DNA of 64,000 nt from Pseudorhodobacter wandonensis (GTDB lineage Bacteria; Pseudomonadota; Alphaproteobacteria; Rhodobacterales; Rhodobacteraceae), in NCBI RefSeq assembly GCF_001202035.1, contig NZ_LGHT01000026.1, positions 1-64,000 of the forward strand, read 5' to 3'. Below the pieces are notes generated by a model. The model ran no database searches. It had not been told where the DNA came from and was given only the letters and a program-made list of their open reading frames with translations. Position 1 is the first letter of the stretch. Each line of letters opens with the position of its first letter. Made by a program: the position numbers and the translations under genes. Shown here piece after piece: positions 8,623 through 17,034 of this stretch.

Positions 8623-8651
8623 GGGTCCGGGCAAGGTATTTGCCCGGACCC
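8623..8651 (+). terminator. Intra-operon hairpin after the binding-protein gene
   Basis: Perfect inverted repeat GGGTCCGGGCAA / TTGCCCGGACCC around a 5-nt loop (GGTAT), with no T tract after it. Position between binding protein and first permease fits an mRNA-stabilising or partial-termination hairpin. Confidence 0.7.
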
Positions 8652-8683
8652 AATTGCCGTCAGCCAGCCTGTGGGAGGCAAAG

Positions 8684-9610
8684 ATGATTTCTTCGAAAAA
8701 GGGCCCCAAATTTCGGTGGCATATCCTTGTTTTTCTTGCGCCTGCGGTGTTGGTCTATACTGCCATCATGATTATGCCGCTGTTCAATACCTTGCGGCTT
8801 GCGCTGTATTCCGAAGTTGACAATGCAACGGTGTTTGTCGGGCTCGCCAACTTTCGCACATTGTTTGGTGAAGCGCATTGGGCAGATGCCTTTTGGAATG
8901 CACTCGGCAACAACTTCTGGTTCTTCTTTGTGCACATGATCGTGCAAAATCCCATCGGGATTTTGTTGGCGGCGATTCTGAGCCATCCGCGCCTGCGCTT
9001 TGCCAGCCTCTACCGCTCCGCCATTTTTGTGCCGACGATCCTTTCATTCGTCATCGTTGGCTTTGCGTGGAAACTGATCTTGTCACCGATCTGGGGCATC
9101 GCCCCGTCAATGTTGGACATGGTCGGGTTAAAAAGCCTGATGGCGCCCTGGCTTGGCAAAGAAGAATACGCACTGACCACCTTGGCGCTGATCTCGGTCT
9201 GGCAGTTTGTCGGCATTCCGATGATGCTGATCTATGCCGCCTTGCTGTCGATCCCCGAAGAGGTTCTGGAAGCGGGCGAAATCGACGGCATCACCGGCGC
9301 GGCTGCCTTCTGGAAAATCAAGCTTCCGCTTATTCTGCCCTCGATCGGCATCATTTCCATCCTGACTTTTGTTGGCAACTTCAACGCCTTCGACCTGATC
9401 TATGCTGCCCAAGGCGCATTGGCAGGGCCTAATTTCTCGACCGATATTCTGGGCACCTTCATGTATCGCACCTTCTTTGGCTTCCAGTTGCAACTGGGCG
9501 ACCCCCATATGGGCTCGGCCATTGCGACCGGCATGTTTGCGATCATCCTGTTGGGGGTTTGTATTTACCTTTTCGCCATCCAGTCGCGGATGCGGCGCTA
9601 TCAGTTCTAA
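8684..9610 (+). CDS. Sugar ABC transporter permease 1 (CUT1, MalF-like)
   Basis: 308-residue inner-membrane protein with about six membrane segments, the first at about 11-33 (ILVFLAPAVLVYTAIMIM). The EAA loop that docks on the ATPase is EAGEIDGITGAAAFWKIKLP (about 206-225). Residues downstream complete the binding-protein-dependent transport fold. The ATG at 8684 follows GGGAGG by 7 nt and is preferred to the TTG at 8654. It forms a heterodimer channel with the next gene. The next ribosome-binding site starts at its stop codon. Confidence 0.92.
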   Translation: MISSKKGPKFRWHILVFLAPAVLVYTAIMIMPLFNTLRLALYSEVDNATVFVGLANFRTLFGEAHWADAFWNALGNNFWFFFVHMIVQNPIGILLAAILSHPRLRFASLYRSAIFVPTILSFVIVGFAWKLILSPIWGIAPSMLDMVGLKSLMAPWLGKEEYALTTLALISVWQFVGIPMMLIYAALLSIPEEVLEAGEIDGITGAAAFWKIKLPLILPSIGIISILTFVGNFNAFDLIYAAQGALAGPNFSTDILGTFMYRTFFGFQLQLGDPHMGSAIATGMFAIILLGVCIYLFAIQSRMRRYQF

Positions 9611-9620
9611 GGAGAATACC

Positions 9621-10460
9621 ATGAACAAGGCCCGCTCAAACCTTCTGAATTCCTTTGCGGCCCATGCGGTTTTGATTACCTATACCCTGATTGCGCTGTT
9701 TCCGGTTTTCGTGATCCTGATCAATAGCTTCAAAACCCGCAAAGCCATTTTCCGCGAGCCCCTATCGCTGCCCAATGCTGATAGTTTTTCGCTGATCGGC
9801 TATGAGACAGTGTTGAAACAAGGCGACTTCTTTCTCTACTTCCAGAACTCGTTGATCGTCACGGTCGTTTCCCTGTTTCTGGTCCTGCTTTTTGGTGCAA
9901 TGGCCGCTTTCGCGCTGTCGGAATACCGTTTCAAAGGCAACACGCTGATGGGCCTGTATCTGGCACTCGGGATTATGATCCCGATCCGCATTGGTACGGT
10001 CGCGATTTTGGATCTGATGGTGCAAACCGGCTTGGTAAACACGCTCTGGGCGTTGATCTTGGTCTATACAGCGCAGGGCCTTCCCTTGGCAGTGTTCATT
10101 TTGTCCGAATTCATGCGGCAGGTCTCGGATGATTTGAAAAACGCGGGCCGGATTGATGGCTTGTCGGAATACACCATCTTCTTTCGGCTTGTTCTGCCCT
10201 TGGTGCGGCCCGCGATGGCAACCGTTGCAGTTTTCAACATGATCCCGATCTGGAATGACCTGTGGTTCCCGTTGATCCTTGCACCAGCAGAAGAAACCAA
10301 AACACTGACCCTGGGCAGCCAAGTATTCATCGGCCAGTTTGTCACCGATTGGAATGCCGTTCTGTCGGCCCTGTCCTTGGCTATTCTGCCGGTCATGGCG
10401 CTTTATGTGATCTTCTCTCGCCAGCTTATCCGCGGCATCACATCGGGGGCAGTAAAATGA
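9621..10460 (+). CDS. Sugar ABC transporter permease 2 (CUT1, MalG-like)
   Basis: 279 residues, about six transmembrane segments; first segment at about 14-32 (HAVLITYTLIALFPVFVIL). The EAA loop reads NAGRIDGLSEYTIFFRLVLP (about 174-193). The start ATG at 9621 has AAGGAG 7 nt upstream and lies 10 nt after the stop of permease 1. The 3' end overlaps the oxidoreductase start by 4 nt (ATGA). Partner of permease 1 in the importer; substrate predicted from context as amino sugar. Confidence 0.92.
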   Translation: MNKARSNLLNSFAAHAVLITYTLIALFPVFVILINSFKTRKAIFREPLSLPNADSFSLIGYETVLKQGDFFLYFQNSLIVTVVSLFLVLLFGAMAAFALSEYRFKGNTLMGLYLALGIMIPIRIGTVAILDLMVQTGLVNTLWALILVYTAQGLPLAVFILSEFMRQVSDDLKNAGRIDGLSEYTIFFRLVLPLVRPAMATVAVFNMIPIWNDLWFPLILAPAEETKTLTLGSQVFIGQFVTDWNAVLSALSLAILPVMALYVIFSRQLIRGITSGAVK

Positions 10461-11494
10461 TCCGCACACTGATTACCGGTCTGGGCAATATGGGGATGAG
10501 CCATGCGCTGGCCCTACATGCCCACCCCATGGCCGAGGTGGTTGGTTTGGTGAACCGCACCGGCAAGGCCCCGTCTGGTGAATTGCAAAGCTACCCCTGC
10601 TTTGACGATTTCACTCAGGCCTTGGACCAGACCAAGCCCGATCTGGTGGTCATCGCAACCTATACCGATACCCATGCCGATTTCGCCGTGGCCGCAATGC
10701 AAGCAGGCGCGCATGTATTCGTTGAAAAGCCGCTGGCGATGTCCGCGGCCGAGGCCGAGCGGGTGGTTGCATCTGCCAAGCAAACGGGGCGAAAATTGGT
10801 GGTCGGCTATATCCTGCGCCATCACCCCAGTTGGCAACGGCTGATTGCCGAGGCGCGTGCGTTGGGGGGGCCATATGTATTTCGCCTGAACCTGAACCAG
10901 CAAAGTCAGGGCGCGGAATGGGAAACCCACAAAGCGCTTATGCAAACCACCTCGCCTATCGTTGATTGCGGCGTGCATTATGTCGATGTCATGTGCCAGA
11001 TCACTGATGCCAAACCTCTGCGCGTCCACGCGATGGGGCTGCGCCTTAGCGATGAAATCGCGCCGGATATGTACAATTACGGGCAGTTTCAGGTGGTATT
11101 TTCCGATGGCTCCGTTGGTTGGTATGAGGCAGGTTGGGGCCCGATGATATCTGAAACCGCCTATTTCGTAAAAGATATCATATCCCCCAATGGTGCCGTT
11201 TCCATCGTAGCAAATGAATCGTGGAACAGCGCCGATATTGACCGACACACCAAAGTAGGCCAGCTGCGCCTGCACCCGGTCGCAGGGCCGGACCAGCTAA
11301 TACAGCTTGAAGATGAGCCGGGCCACCAAGCGCTTTGCAATGCCGAACAAGATTTCGTGCTGCGGGCGATCACCCAAGATATCGACCTAAGCCGCCATAT
11401 GGATGATGCGGTTCAATCCCTGAAAATCTGTCTCGCCGCCGATGCCAGCATCCGCAGCGGCCAAGCTGTCTCGCTTGAAGGAGCCCTATTATGA
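10457..11494 (+). CDS. Gfo/Idh/MocA-family NAD(P)-dependent oxidoreductase
   Basis: 345 residues. N-terminal Rossmann fold with LITGLGNMGMSHALAL (about 5-20), VVIATYTDTHADFAVAAMQAG and the family lysine in VFVEKPLAMSAAEAE (about 93-107). The C-terminal domain contains PIVDCGVHYVDVMCQ (about 168-182). It is coupled by ATGA overlaps to both the permease upstream and the ATPase downstream, so it is integral to the importer operon. Members oxidise sugar hydroxyls, and a few NAD-using glycosidases (GH109 type) share the fold. Which reaction it performs on amino sugars is unknown. Confidence 0.85.
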   Translation: MIRTLITGLGNMGMSHALALHAHPMAEVVGLVNRTGKAPSGELQSYPCFDDFTQALDQTKPDLVVIATYTDTHADFAVAAMQAGAHVFVEKPLAMSAAEAERVVASAKQTGRKLVVGYILRHHPSWQRLIAEARALGGPYVFRLNLNQQSQGAEWETHKALMQTTSPIVDCGVHYVDVMCQITDAKPLRVHAMGLRLSDEIAPDMYNYGQFQVVFSDGSVGWYEAGWGPMISETAYFVKDIISPNGAVSIVANESWNSADIDRHTKVGQLRLHPVAGPDQLIQLEDEPGHQALCNAEQDFVLRAITQDIDLSRHMDDAVQSLKICLAADASIRSGQAVSLEGALL

Positions 11495-12486
11495 CCGCAC
11501 TATCCCTGAAAAATATCTGTAAATCCTTTGGCGCTGTAAGCGTGTTGAAAAACATCGATCTTACCGTAGAGGAAGGCGAGTTCGTGGTGTTCGTTGGCCC
11601 TTCGGGTTGCGGTAAATCCACTTTGCTGCGGGTCATTGCCGGTCTGGAGGATGCCACTTCGGGCAGCATTGAAATCGCCGGCTCGCTGGTGAACGATATC
11701 CCACCTGCACGGCGCGGCATTGCCATGGTCTTCCAATCCTACGCGCTTTATCCGCATTTGACCGTGCACGACAACATGGCGTTGGCCCTGAAACAGGAAA
11801 AGCAACCCAAGACCGAAATAGCAGAGCGTGTCGACGAAGCCAGCCGCATTCTTTCGCTCGGGGATTATCTGCAACGCCGTCCGTCCGAGCTTTCGGGCGG
11901 GCAGCGGCAACGCGTGGCCATCGGCCGCGCCATCGTCCGCGAGCCAAAGCTCTTTCTGTTTGATGAACCGTTATCGAACCTCGACGCCGCCCTGCGGATG
12001 AACACAAGGATCGAAATCGCCAAACTGCACCGCACCTTGAAGGCCAGCATGATCTATGTGACGCATGATCAGACAGAGGCCATGACATTGGCCAGCAAAA
12101 TCGTGGTGCTGCGGGATGGGCGTGTTGAGCAAGTCGGCGCCCCGATGGAGCTGTACAACAATCCCGCAAACCGCTTTGTCGCAGGGTTCCTTGGCTCGCC
12201 CGCGATGAATTTTTTTCCGGCTGAAATGGTCGGCGGCCGAAAAGGCACTGTTGCAGGCGTGCGCCCCGAGCATCTGCGGATCAGCCAGACCGGACGTTTG
12301 GCCGGAACCGTAGTCCATGTCGAAAAGCTGGGCGGCGATACCAACGTACTGGTTGATATTGGCACCGAAGACAATCTGACCCTGCGACTTTTCGGCCAGT
12401 ATGACATCGAAGCCGAAGCAAAAATCGCATTGGATTTCGACGACAACCATGCATTCGCCTTTGACCAGAACGGCAAGCGGATCTAA
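11491..12486 (+). CDS. Sugar ABC transporter ATP-binding protein (UgpC/MalK type)
   Basis: 331-residue ATPase energising the importer. Walker A GPSGCGKST (about 36-44), Q-loop VFQSYALYPHLTV, signature LSGGQRQRVAIGRA (about 134-147), Walker B FLFDEPLSNLD and the H-loop MIYVTHDQTEA. A C-terminal regulatory TOBE region (about 240-331; GVRPEHLRIS) is typical of MalK/UgpC and often allows the ATPase to be shared. The start overlaps the oxidoreductase stop (ATGA). It ends the rightward operon; no strong terminator is visible after it. Confidence 0.92.
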   Translation: MTALSLKNICKSFGAVSVLKNIDLTVEEGEFVVFVGPSGCGKSTLLRVIAGLEDATSGSIEIAGSLVNDIPPARRGIAMVFQSYALYPHLTVHDNMALALKQEKQPKTEIAERVDEASRILSLGDYLQRRPSELSGGQRQRVAIGRAIVREPKLFLFDEPLSNLDAALRMNTRIEIAKLHRTLKASMIYVTHDQTEAMTLASKIVVLRDGRVEQVGAPMELYNNPANRFVAGFLGSPAMNFFPAEMVGGRKGTVAGVRPEHLRISQTGRLAGTVVHVEKLGGDTNVLVDIGTEDNLTLRLFGQYDIEAEAKIALDFDDNHAFAFDQNGKRI

Positions 12487-12860
12487 GGCGCCCTGCCAAT
12501 TGTGCTGCCCGACGCAGGGACTGCCGCCCGCCTGAAATGGCTTGCATGCAATCAGTGCATGTCTGGCGTCGCCACTCATGGGGCAGAATTGAGGGTTTGA
12601 ACAACTGAGGATTTCTATACCCTAACATTGAAGTTGATAGACTTCTCCATCGCGATCAAATCACTATCGACCCAGCCCAGGCCGGAACGAGCTTAAAGTC
12701 CTTTCCCAATGACATCAACGAACCGAGAGGCCGCCAGGATACGCCCGCCCGCGGCCTCGCGGACCACCTTCGTGCAGCATCGCAATCGACAGATGGCTGG
12801 TCACCAAAGGTAACAAAGGGCAGGATCATCCGATAGGTAATCCAGCAAAGTCTGTAAGTT
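12487..12860. other. Non-coding gap with a possible unrecognised gene remnant
   Basis: No intact gene is seen between the ABC ATPase and tRNA-Leu. On the minus strand around 12660-12790 two short open stretches in neighbouring frames look protein-like (one reads VVREAAGGRILAASRFVDV before a stop), which could be the frameshifted C-terminus of a dead gene. I do not recognise the family, and chance coding bias is possible. Confidence 0.3.
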
Positions 12861-12945
12861 GGTGCCCGCGGCCGGACTCGAACCGGCACGGCCATACGGC
12901 CGGGAGATTTTAAGTCTCATGTGTCTACCATTCCACCACGCGGGC
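12861..12945 (-). tRNA. tRNA-Leu, anticodon UAA
   Basis: Minus-strand reading gives a cloverleaf of 85 nt including an encoded CCA: acceptor GCCCGCG pairing with CGCGGGC, A73, anticodon loop CTTAAAA (anticodon TAA, complement of about 12911-12914), a long variable arm typical of class II tRNAs, and the T arm with GGTTCGAGTCC. The gene stands alone. No integrase or att-like duplication was seen beside it. Confidence 0.95.
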
Positions 12946-13236
12946 AGCGTGTCTTCGAACTCTCCGTTGGGTCTCATTTCAGCCCACAAACGTCTCTAGC
13001 GCCTCAACGCTCTGTAAACAATACACCTCTTGAAAACACACCGCGATTTCAAATCCGCTTGGTCAACCAGACCCGCTTTGGCGCCCTGATAGGCTTGGCG
13101 CAGCCCCGTCATCAAGCGGTTTTCTTGGCCCGCCCCACTTTTTGGCAGCAAATTCTGCTTCGCCGCGCTGCGGCGATTGACTTGCGCAACGCGGTCGGCC
13201 AAAAACGACGTCATCACATTGCAGGGGGGAACTTGC
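12946..13236. other. Intergenic region between tRNA-Leu and the CoA-transferase genes
   Basis: About 290 nt divergent spacer that must hold the promoters of the leftward tRNA gene and the rightward scoAB operon. I see no ORF with coding character and no convincing hairpin in it. Confidence 0.5.
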
Positions 13237-13935
13237 GTGAAGAAGATCTACAAAGATGCATCGGCGGCGCTGGATGGCGTGCTGTTTGACGGCATGATGA
13301 TTGCGGCAGGCGGCTTTGGCCTGTGTGGAATTCCGGAACTGCTGATCGCGGCCATTCGTGATGCAGGCACCAAAGGGCTGACGGTTGCCTCCAATAATGC
13401 GGGCGTTGATGGCTTTGGCCTTGGTGTCTTGTTGGAAACCCGGCAGGTGAAAAAGATGATCTCATCCTATGTCGGTGAAAACGCTGAATTCATGCGCCAG
13501 TATCTGTCGGGCGAGTTGGAGCTGGAATTCAACCCCCAAGGCACCTTGGCCGAGCGGATGCGGGCCGGCGGCGCGGGCATCCCCGGCTTTTACACCAAAA
13601 CCGGCGTTGGAACGGTGATTGCCGAGGGCAAAGACGTCAAGGTCTTTGACGGTCAGGAATACATCATGGAACGCGGCATCGTCGCCGACCTGTCGATCGT
13701 CAAGGCGTGGAAGGCCGACCCGTCGGGCAACCTCGTTTTCCGCAAAACCGCCCGTAACTTCAACCCGCCCGCCGCCACCTGCGGCAAAATCTGCGTGGCC
13801 GAGGTCGAAGAAATCGTGCCGCTGGGCTCGCTCGATCCCGATACAATCCACCTGCCCGGCATCTATGTGCACCGCCTCATTCAGGGCGAGCATGAAAAAC
13901 GTATCGAACAGCGCACCGTCAGAAAGGCGTCTTGA
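13237..13935 (+). CDS. scoA: 3-oxoacid CoA-transferase subunit A
   Basis: Subunit A of succinyl-CoA:3-ketoacid CoA-transferase, which activates acetoacetate for ketone-body or PHB use. Family I CoA-transferase blocks are visible: [19 protein letters not shown] (about 19-37), [39 protein letters not shown] and [15 protein letters not shown]. 232 residues. The GTG at 13237 is chosen because GGGGGGA lies 6 nt upstream, and it matches the family N-terminus (VKKIYKDA); an in-frame upstream start at 13177 has no good site. Subunit B starts 2 nt after the stop codon. Confidence 0.92.
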   Translation: MKKIYKDASAALDGVLFDGMMIAAGGFGLCGIPELLIAAIRDAGTKGLTVASNNAGVDGFGLGVLLETRQVKKMISSYVGENAEFMRQYLSGELELEFNPQGTLAERMRAGGAGIPGFYTKTGVGTVIAEGKDVKVFDGQEYIMERGIVADLSIVKAWKADPSGNLVFRKTARNFNPPAATCGKICVAEVEEIVPLGSLDPDTIHLPGIYVHRLIQGEHEKRIEQRTVRKAS

Positions 13936-13937
13936 TC

Positions 13938-14567
13938 ATGGCTTGGGACCGGAACCAAATGGCCGCACGCGCGGCACAAGAGCTGCAAGACGGCTGGTAT
14001 GTAAACCTCGGCATCGGCATTCCGACGCTGGTATCCAACTATATCCCTGATGGGATCGAGGTCACGCTGCAATCAGAAAACGGCATGCTCGGCATGGGCC
14101 CCTTCCCGATTGAAGGCACCGAAGACGCCGACCTGATCAACGCAGGCAAGCAAACCATCACCGAACTGCCGCAAACCGCCTATTTCGATTCTGCGCAATC
14201 TTTCGCGATGATCCGAGGCGGCAAAATCGCGATGGCAATCTTGGGCGCAATGGAGGTCGCCGAAAATGGCGATCTGGCAAACTGGATGATTCCCGGCAAG
14301 CTGGTCAAGGGCATGGGCGGCGCGATGGACTTGGTCGCAGGCGTGGGCCGCGTTGTTGTGGTAATGGATCACACCAGCAAACACGGCGATTCCAAAGTGC
14401 TGAAATCCTGCACCCTGCCGCTAACAGGCAAAGCCGTGGTTGACCGCATCATCACCAATCTCGGCGTGCTCGATGTGGTTGAAGGCGGCCTGAAAATCGT
14501 CGAATGCGCCGAAGGCGTTTCCGAAGCCGAGTTGCGCGCCGCGACCGAAGCAACGATTGTCGGCTGA
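13938..14567 (+). CDS. scoB: 3-oxoacid CoA-transferase subunit B
   Basis: 209 residues. The catalytic glutamate lies in [14 protein letters not shown] (about 46-59), which forms the glutamyl-CoA thioester. [19 protein letters not shown] (about 20-38) and [20 protein letters not shown] are further family blocks. The ATG at 13938 (MAWDRN) has AGGCG 8 nt before it; a TTG two codons earlier overlaps the scoA stop. The heteromer with ScoA transfers CoA from succinyl-CoA to acetoacetate. An inverted-repeat terminator follows at 14587. Confidence 0.93.
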   Translation: MAWDRNQMAARAAQELQDGWYVNLGIGIPTLVSNYIPDGIEVTLQSENGMLGMGPFPIEGTEDADLINAGKQTITELPQTAYFDSAQSFAMIRGGKIAMAILGAMEVAENGDLANWMIPGKLVKGMGGAMDLVAGVGRVVVVMDHTSKHGDSKVLKSCTLPLTGKAVVDRIITNLGVLDVVEGGLKIVECAEGVSEAELRAATEATIVG

Positions 14568-14586
14568 AAACCTAAGAATACAATAA

Positions 14587-14620
14587 AGGCGCGGCAGGGC
14601 CCTCCCCGCCGCGCCTCTTT
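14587..14620 (+). terminator. Rho-independent terminator after scoB
   Basis: Stem AGGCGCGGC / GCCGCGCCT with a 12-nt loop, followed by CTTT. Lies between convergent scoB and the transglycosylase gene. Confidence 0.75.
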
Positions 14621-14623
14621 CTG

Positions 14624-14683
14624 TTCGGCTCAAATATCCCGGGGGGTCCGGGGGGCTGGCCCCCCGGCGCTGGCCATTTCGCG
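14624..14683. repeat. Dispersed intergenic repeat, short form (copy 1)
   Basis: TTCGGCTCAAATATCCC followed by a G/C-rich hairpin GTCCGGGGGG-CTG-GCCCCCCGGC. Similar to the unit at 58324 and sharing its first part with the longer units at 32944 and 42894. Sits between convergent genes. Confidence 0.65.
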
Positions 14684-14696
14684 CCCAGCAAAACCA

Positions 14697-15581
14697 CTAC
14701 CCACCCGCCGAAATCACCTTGAACACACAAGGGTCGCTCACCAACTCCGGCGGGGTCAAACACAACCCCTGCGCCACCTGCCATGCGGCCAGCACCTTTG
14801 GCACATAATCCCGCGTCTCGGAATAGGGCGGCACGCCATCATTGGCCCGCACCGCGCCCTCCCCCGCGTTATAGGCGGCAAGCACCATCAGCGGGTCACG
14901 GTCGAACTGCCCCATCAGCCAGTCCAGATAGGCCACCCCCCCCTTGATGTTCTGCACCGGATCCGCGGCATCGGTCACTCCAAAACGCTCGGCAGTGGCG
15001 GGGATAAGCTGCATCAAACCCTGCGCCCCGGCCGAGCTGACCGCCTCTGGCTTGCCTGCGCTTTCAATACCAATCACCGCCAGAACAAAGGCCGGCGACA
15101 CATTGGTCCCAATCGTCGCTTTCAAAATCTCGGTTCCGTATTTCGCGGCCACCTCTTGCATATCCTGCAAACGCGGCGCACGCACCGAGGCCCCTGCGGG
15201 CCCCTGCGTCAGACTTGCCATGGCCAAGGCATAGCGGCCATCCTTCGCCCCCTGCGCATAGGGCACCTTATCCCAAAACCAGCCATAGGCCGCTGGTGCG
15301 GCGGCGGTGATGGGGGCATTTGCAGCAACATCGGTTTGCTCTGGCGTGTTCTGCACAACCGGTTTAGGGGCCGTGGCCAGACGCTTGGCCTGTTCGGCAG
15401 GGTCAATCTGTACCGTAATACGCGGACCGACCTGCTGTTTTGGCACAACCACGCGGCGCGCCGAAAAATCGCCCTGAAATGGCGGCGTTTGCGCAAACGC
15501 AGGCCCGCACCACTCCGGTGCGCCCAAACATGCACCAATCGCGGCAACCGCAACTGCGCCTGAAAGTGCCATTCTAGGCAT
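14697..15581 (-). CDS. Lytic transglycosylase (SLT domain), exported
   Basis: 294 residues with a signal peptide (1 to about 30, AFAQ cleavage). The N-terminal half is a variable Pro/Ala-rich region. The C-terminal SLT domain (about 130-270) carries the catalytic Glu in VIGIESAGKPEA (about 168-179) and the signature SSAGAQGLMQLIPATAERFGV (split over 181-201), then LDWLMGQF and LAAYNAGEGAV. It cleaves the glycan backbone of peptidoglycan in the periplasm with 1,6-anhydro product formation. The divergent pilus locus starts about 370 nt upstream, so it may help pass the pilus through the wall, but no operon link exists. Confidence 0.9.
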   Translation of the reverse strand: MPRMALSGAVAVAAIGACLGAPEWCGPAFAQTPPFQGDFSARRVVVPKQQVGPRITVQIDPAEQAKRLATAPKPVVQNTPEQTDVAANAPITAAAPAAYGWFWDKVPYAQGAKDGRYALAMASLTQGPAGASVRAPRLQDMQEVAAKYGTEILKATIGTNVSPAFVLAVIGIESAGKPEAVSSAGAQGLMQLIPATAERFGVTDAADPVQNIKGGVAYLDWLMGQFDRDPLMVLAAYNAGEGAVRANDGVPPYSETRDYVPKVLAAWQVAQGLCLTPPELVSDPCVFKVISAGG

Positions 15582-15952
15582 TTTAAATACTGCTCTTTGT
15601 TCTTCTTTCCAAAATCATTGCAGGTCTCGGCCTGTCTGGCCACTGTTTTAGCGTTGAATTGTGGCCAAATTGCCCAAGTTGGCTGGAATGCAACAGCCCA
15701 TATGCGCCAACATCAGGGAATCTCCACCCCAAACAGGCAAGAAACACAGCATTTTTCCACGCGCTGGTTGATTTTAAGCGGAAATATGCAAATTACCTAA
15801 AAATGTCCAATTCGCTCCCATCGCTGGCAACATTTGCGGAGTCTAAATTGGTCATACCGCGATGGAAATCGGGAAAGAACTGCGTCCGGGCCCAGACAAC
15901 CCCAAACGGTGCTGAAATCTAAATGAAAACTTCCCCAGAAAGGGAATACACC
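15582..15952. other. Intergenic region upstream of the pilin cluster
   Basis: Divergent spacer between the transglycosylase and the decayed pilin copy. Its last roughly 110 nt (from about 15841) are recognisably similar to the leader of the intact pilin (from about 16466), including CATACCG near the start, AACGGTG-TGAAA and GAAAGGG before the ATG. This shows that promoter and leader were duplicated together with the pilin gene. Confidence 0.6.
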
Positions 15953-16152
15953 ATGAAACTCAAGAACCTCTTCAAAAAAATTTCACCGACGAAGCTGGCG
16001 CCGCAACTGTAGACTGAGGTGTATTGACCACAGCCATCGCCGGCTTGGGCATGGTTGTCATGTCGATTGTTGGCAACGGCATCTAAACGCTGGGCAACAC
16101 TGTTGTGACCGACCTCTCCACTACCGCTTAGGGTTGCGTTTCGCTCCACTAA
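15953..16152 (+). pseudogene. Decayed Flp pilin copy
   Basis: Aligns codon by codon with the intact pilin at 16581. The ATGAAACT start and the GAAAGGG ribosome-binding site are kept, but one nucleotide is missing near 15985, which gives a stop after 19 codons. In the restored frame the conserved Trp codon is TGA (16015-16017), the later Glu codon is TAA (16084-16086), and a TAG appears near the C-terminus. The middle still reads TTAIAGLGMVVMSIVG after translation, close to TAAIVGLGMVVMSTVG of the intact gene. It is a tandem duplicate in decay, 628 nt upstream of its functional relative. Confidence 0.9.
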
Positions 16153-16580
16153 TCCCGGCTACAGGTTGCGCTTCACAATATCACAAAGTTGAAAAGTCCG
16201 TACTCCAAAGAATACGGCCTTTCCTACTTAACAGGTTCGGCTCTGCCCAAAACACCCGCGCGACCAACTGTTACCCCGCCGCAATCCACTGCCCGTTTCG
16301 CCATCCCGCCGCGCCCAAAGCCCAAACCGGATAGCACCCGATCAAGACACCGCGAGACAGCAAACATACGCCGGTTACTGTTTCAAATACGAAATCACAC
16401 TGTTTCCAATGTGTTAATCCAATCGCGAATTTTCCACATCCTTGCCTCATTCATGCCACTTTTAAGGGTGCTTATTGGGGCATACCGGAATGGTTATTGG
16501 GGCGGAACAGAGGCCAACCCGAACTAACCCAGAACGGTGATGAAACCTGTATGTAAATCTTCCTTGAAAGGGTACTGACC
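16153..16580. other. Spacer between decayed and intact pilin genes
   Basis: About 430 nt. The last roughly 110 nt are the duplicated pilin leader and presumably hold the strong pilin promoter. The rest shows no convincing ORF, hairpin or repeat. Confidence 0.5.
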
Positions 16581-16784
16581 ATGAAACTTAAGAACATCAT
16601 CAACAAATTCCTTAACGAAGAATCCGGCGCAGTAACTGTTGACTGGGTTGTTTTGACCGCAGCTATCGTTGGCTTGGGCATGGTTGTTATGTCGACCGTC
16701 GGCGGTGGCATCGAAACGCTCGGCGGCAAAGTTGTGACCAACCTGGCCGGCACCACTCCGGGCTATGTTTCGGCCACCAAGTAA
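16581..16784 (+). CDS. flp: Flp-type major pilin
   Basis: 67-residue Flp/Fap pilin. A short leader ends in EESG, cleaved by the prepilin peptidase before AVTVDWVVLTAAIVGLGMVV, the hydrophobic assembly helix. The canonical Flp motif has Glu-Tyr at mature positions 5-6; here Asp-Trp occupies them. GAAAGGG is 9 nt before the ATG. It has its own strong terminator downstream, so it is transcribed alone and probably at high level, as expected of the main subunit of the adhesive Tad pilus. Confidence 0.92.
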   Translation: MKLKNIINKFLNEESGAVTVDWVVLTAAIVGLGMVVMSTVGGGIETLGGKVVTNLAGTTPGYVSATK

Positions 16785-16825
16785 TCTTGGCTAAAGGCCA
16801 TGCCTTACTATAGCGCAAAATTAAT

Positions 16826-16857
16826 AAGGTCGCACCCAAAGGCGTGCGGCCTTTTTG
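16826..16857 (+). terminator. Rho-independent terminator after the major pilin
   Basis: Stem AAGGTCGCAC / GTGCGGCCTT (with a G-T pair) followed by TTT, 42 nt after the pilin stop. Confidence 0.8.
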
Positions 16858-17034
16858 CGAGTATAGGCCATTGGCCAGGCGGGTTGGCTTTTGTAAAATC
16901 TTTTCGACCTCCCAGTTATTGGCCCGACAATGCGCGGTTGAAACCCGATTTTGGCCACAATCTGCACGTAACACTTAACCTGAAACGAACGCCCGTGCCC
17001 AAACTGCTATGCGAACGAACAAAGGATTCCCAAA

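Noticed and set aside
12656-12895. 79-codon minus-strand open frame running into tRNA-Leu
   Set aside because: It overlaps the tRNA gene and has no coding signature as a whole; only kept as a weak remnant note.
12861-12945. tRNA-Leu as an integration site of a genomic island
   Set aside because: No integrase gene or repeated tRNA 3' end was found nearby.
15953-16152. In-frame TGA in the pilin copy as a recoded or selenocysteine codon
   Set aside because: The copy also has a one-base deletion and other stop codons, so decay is the simpler reading.
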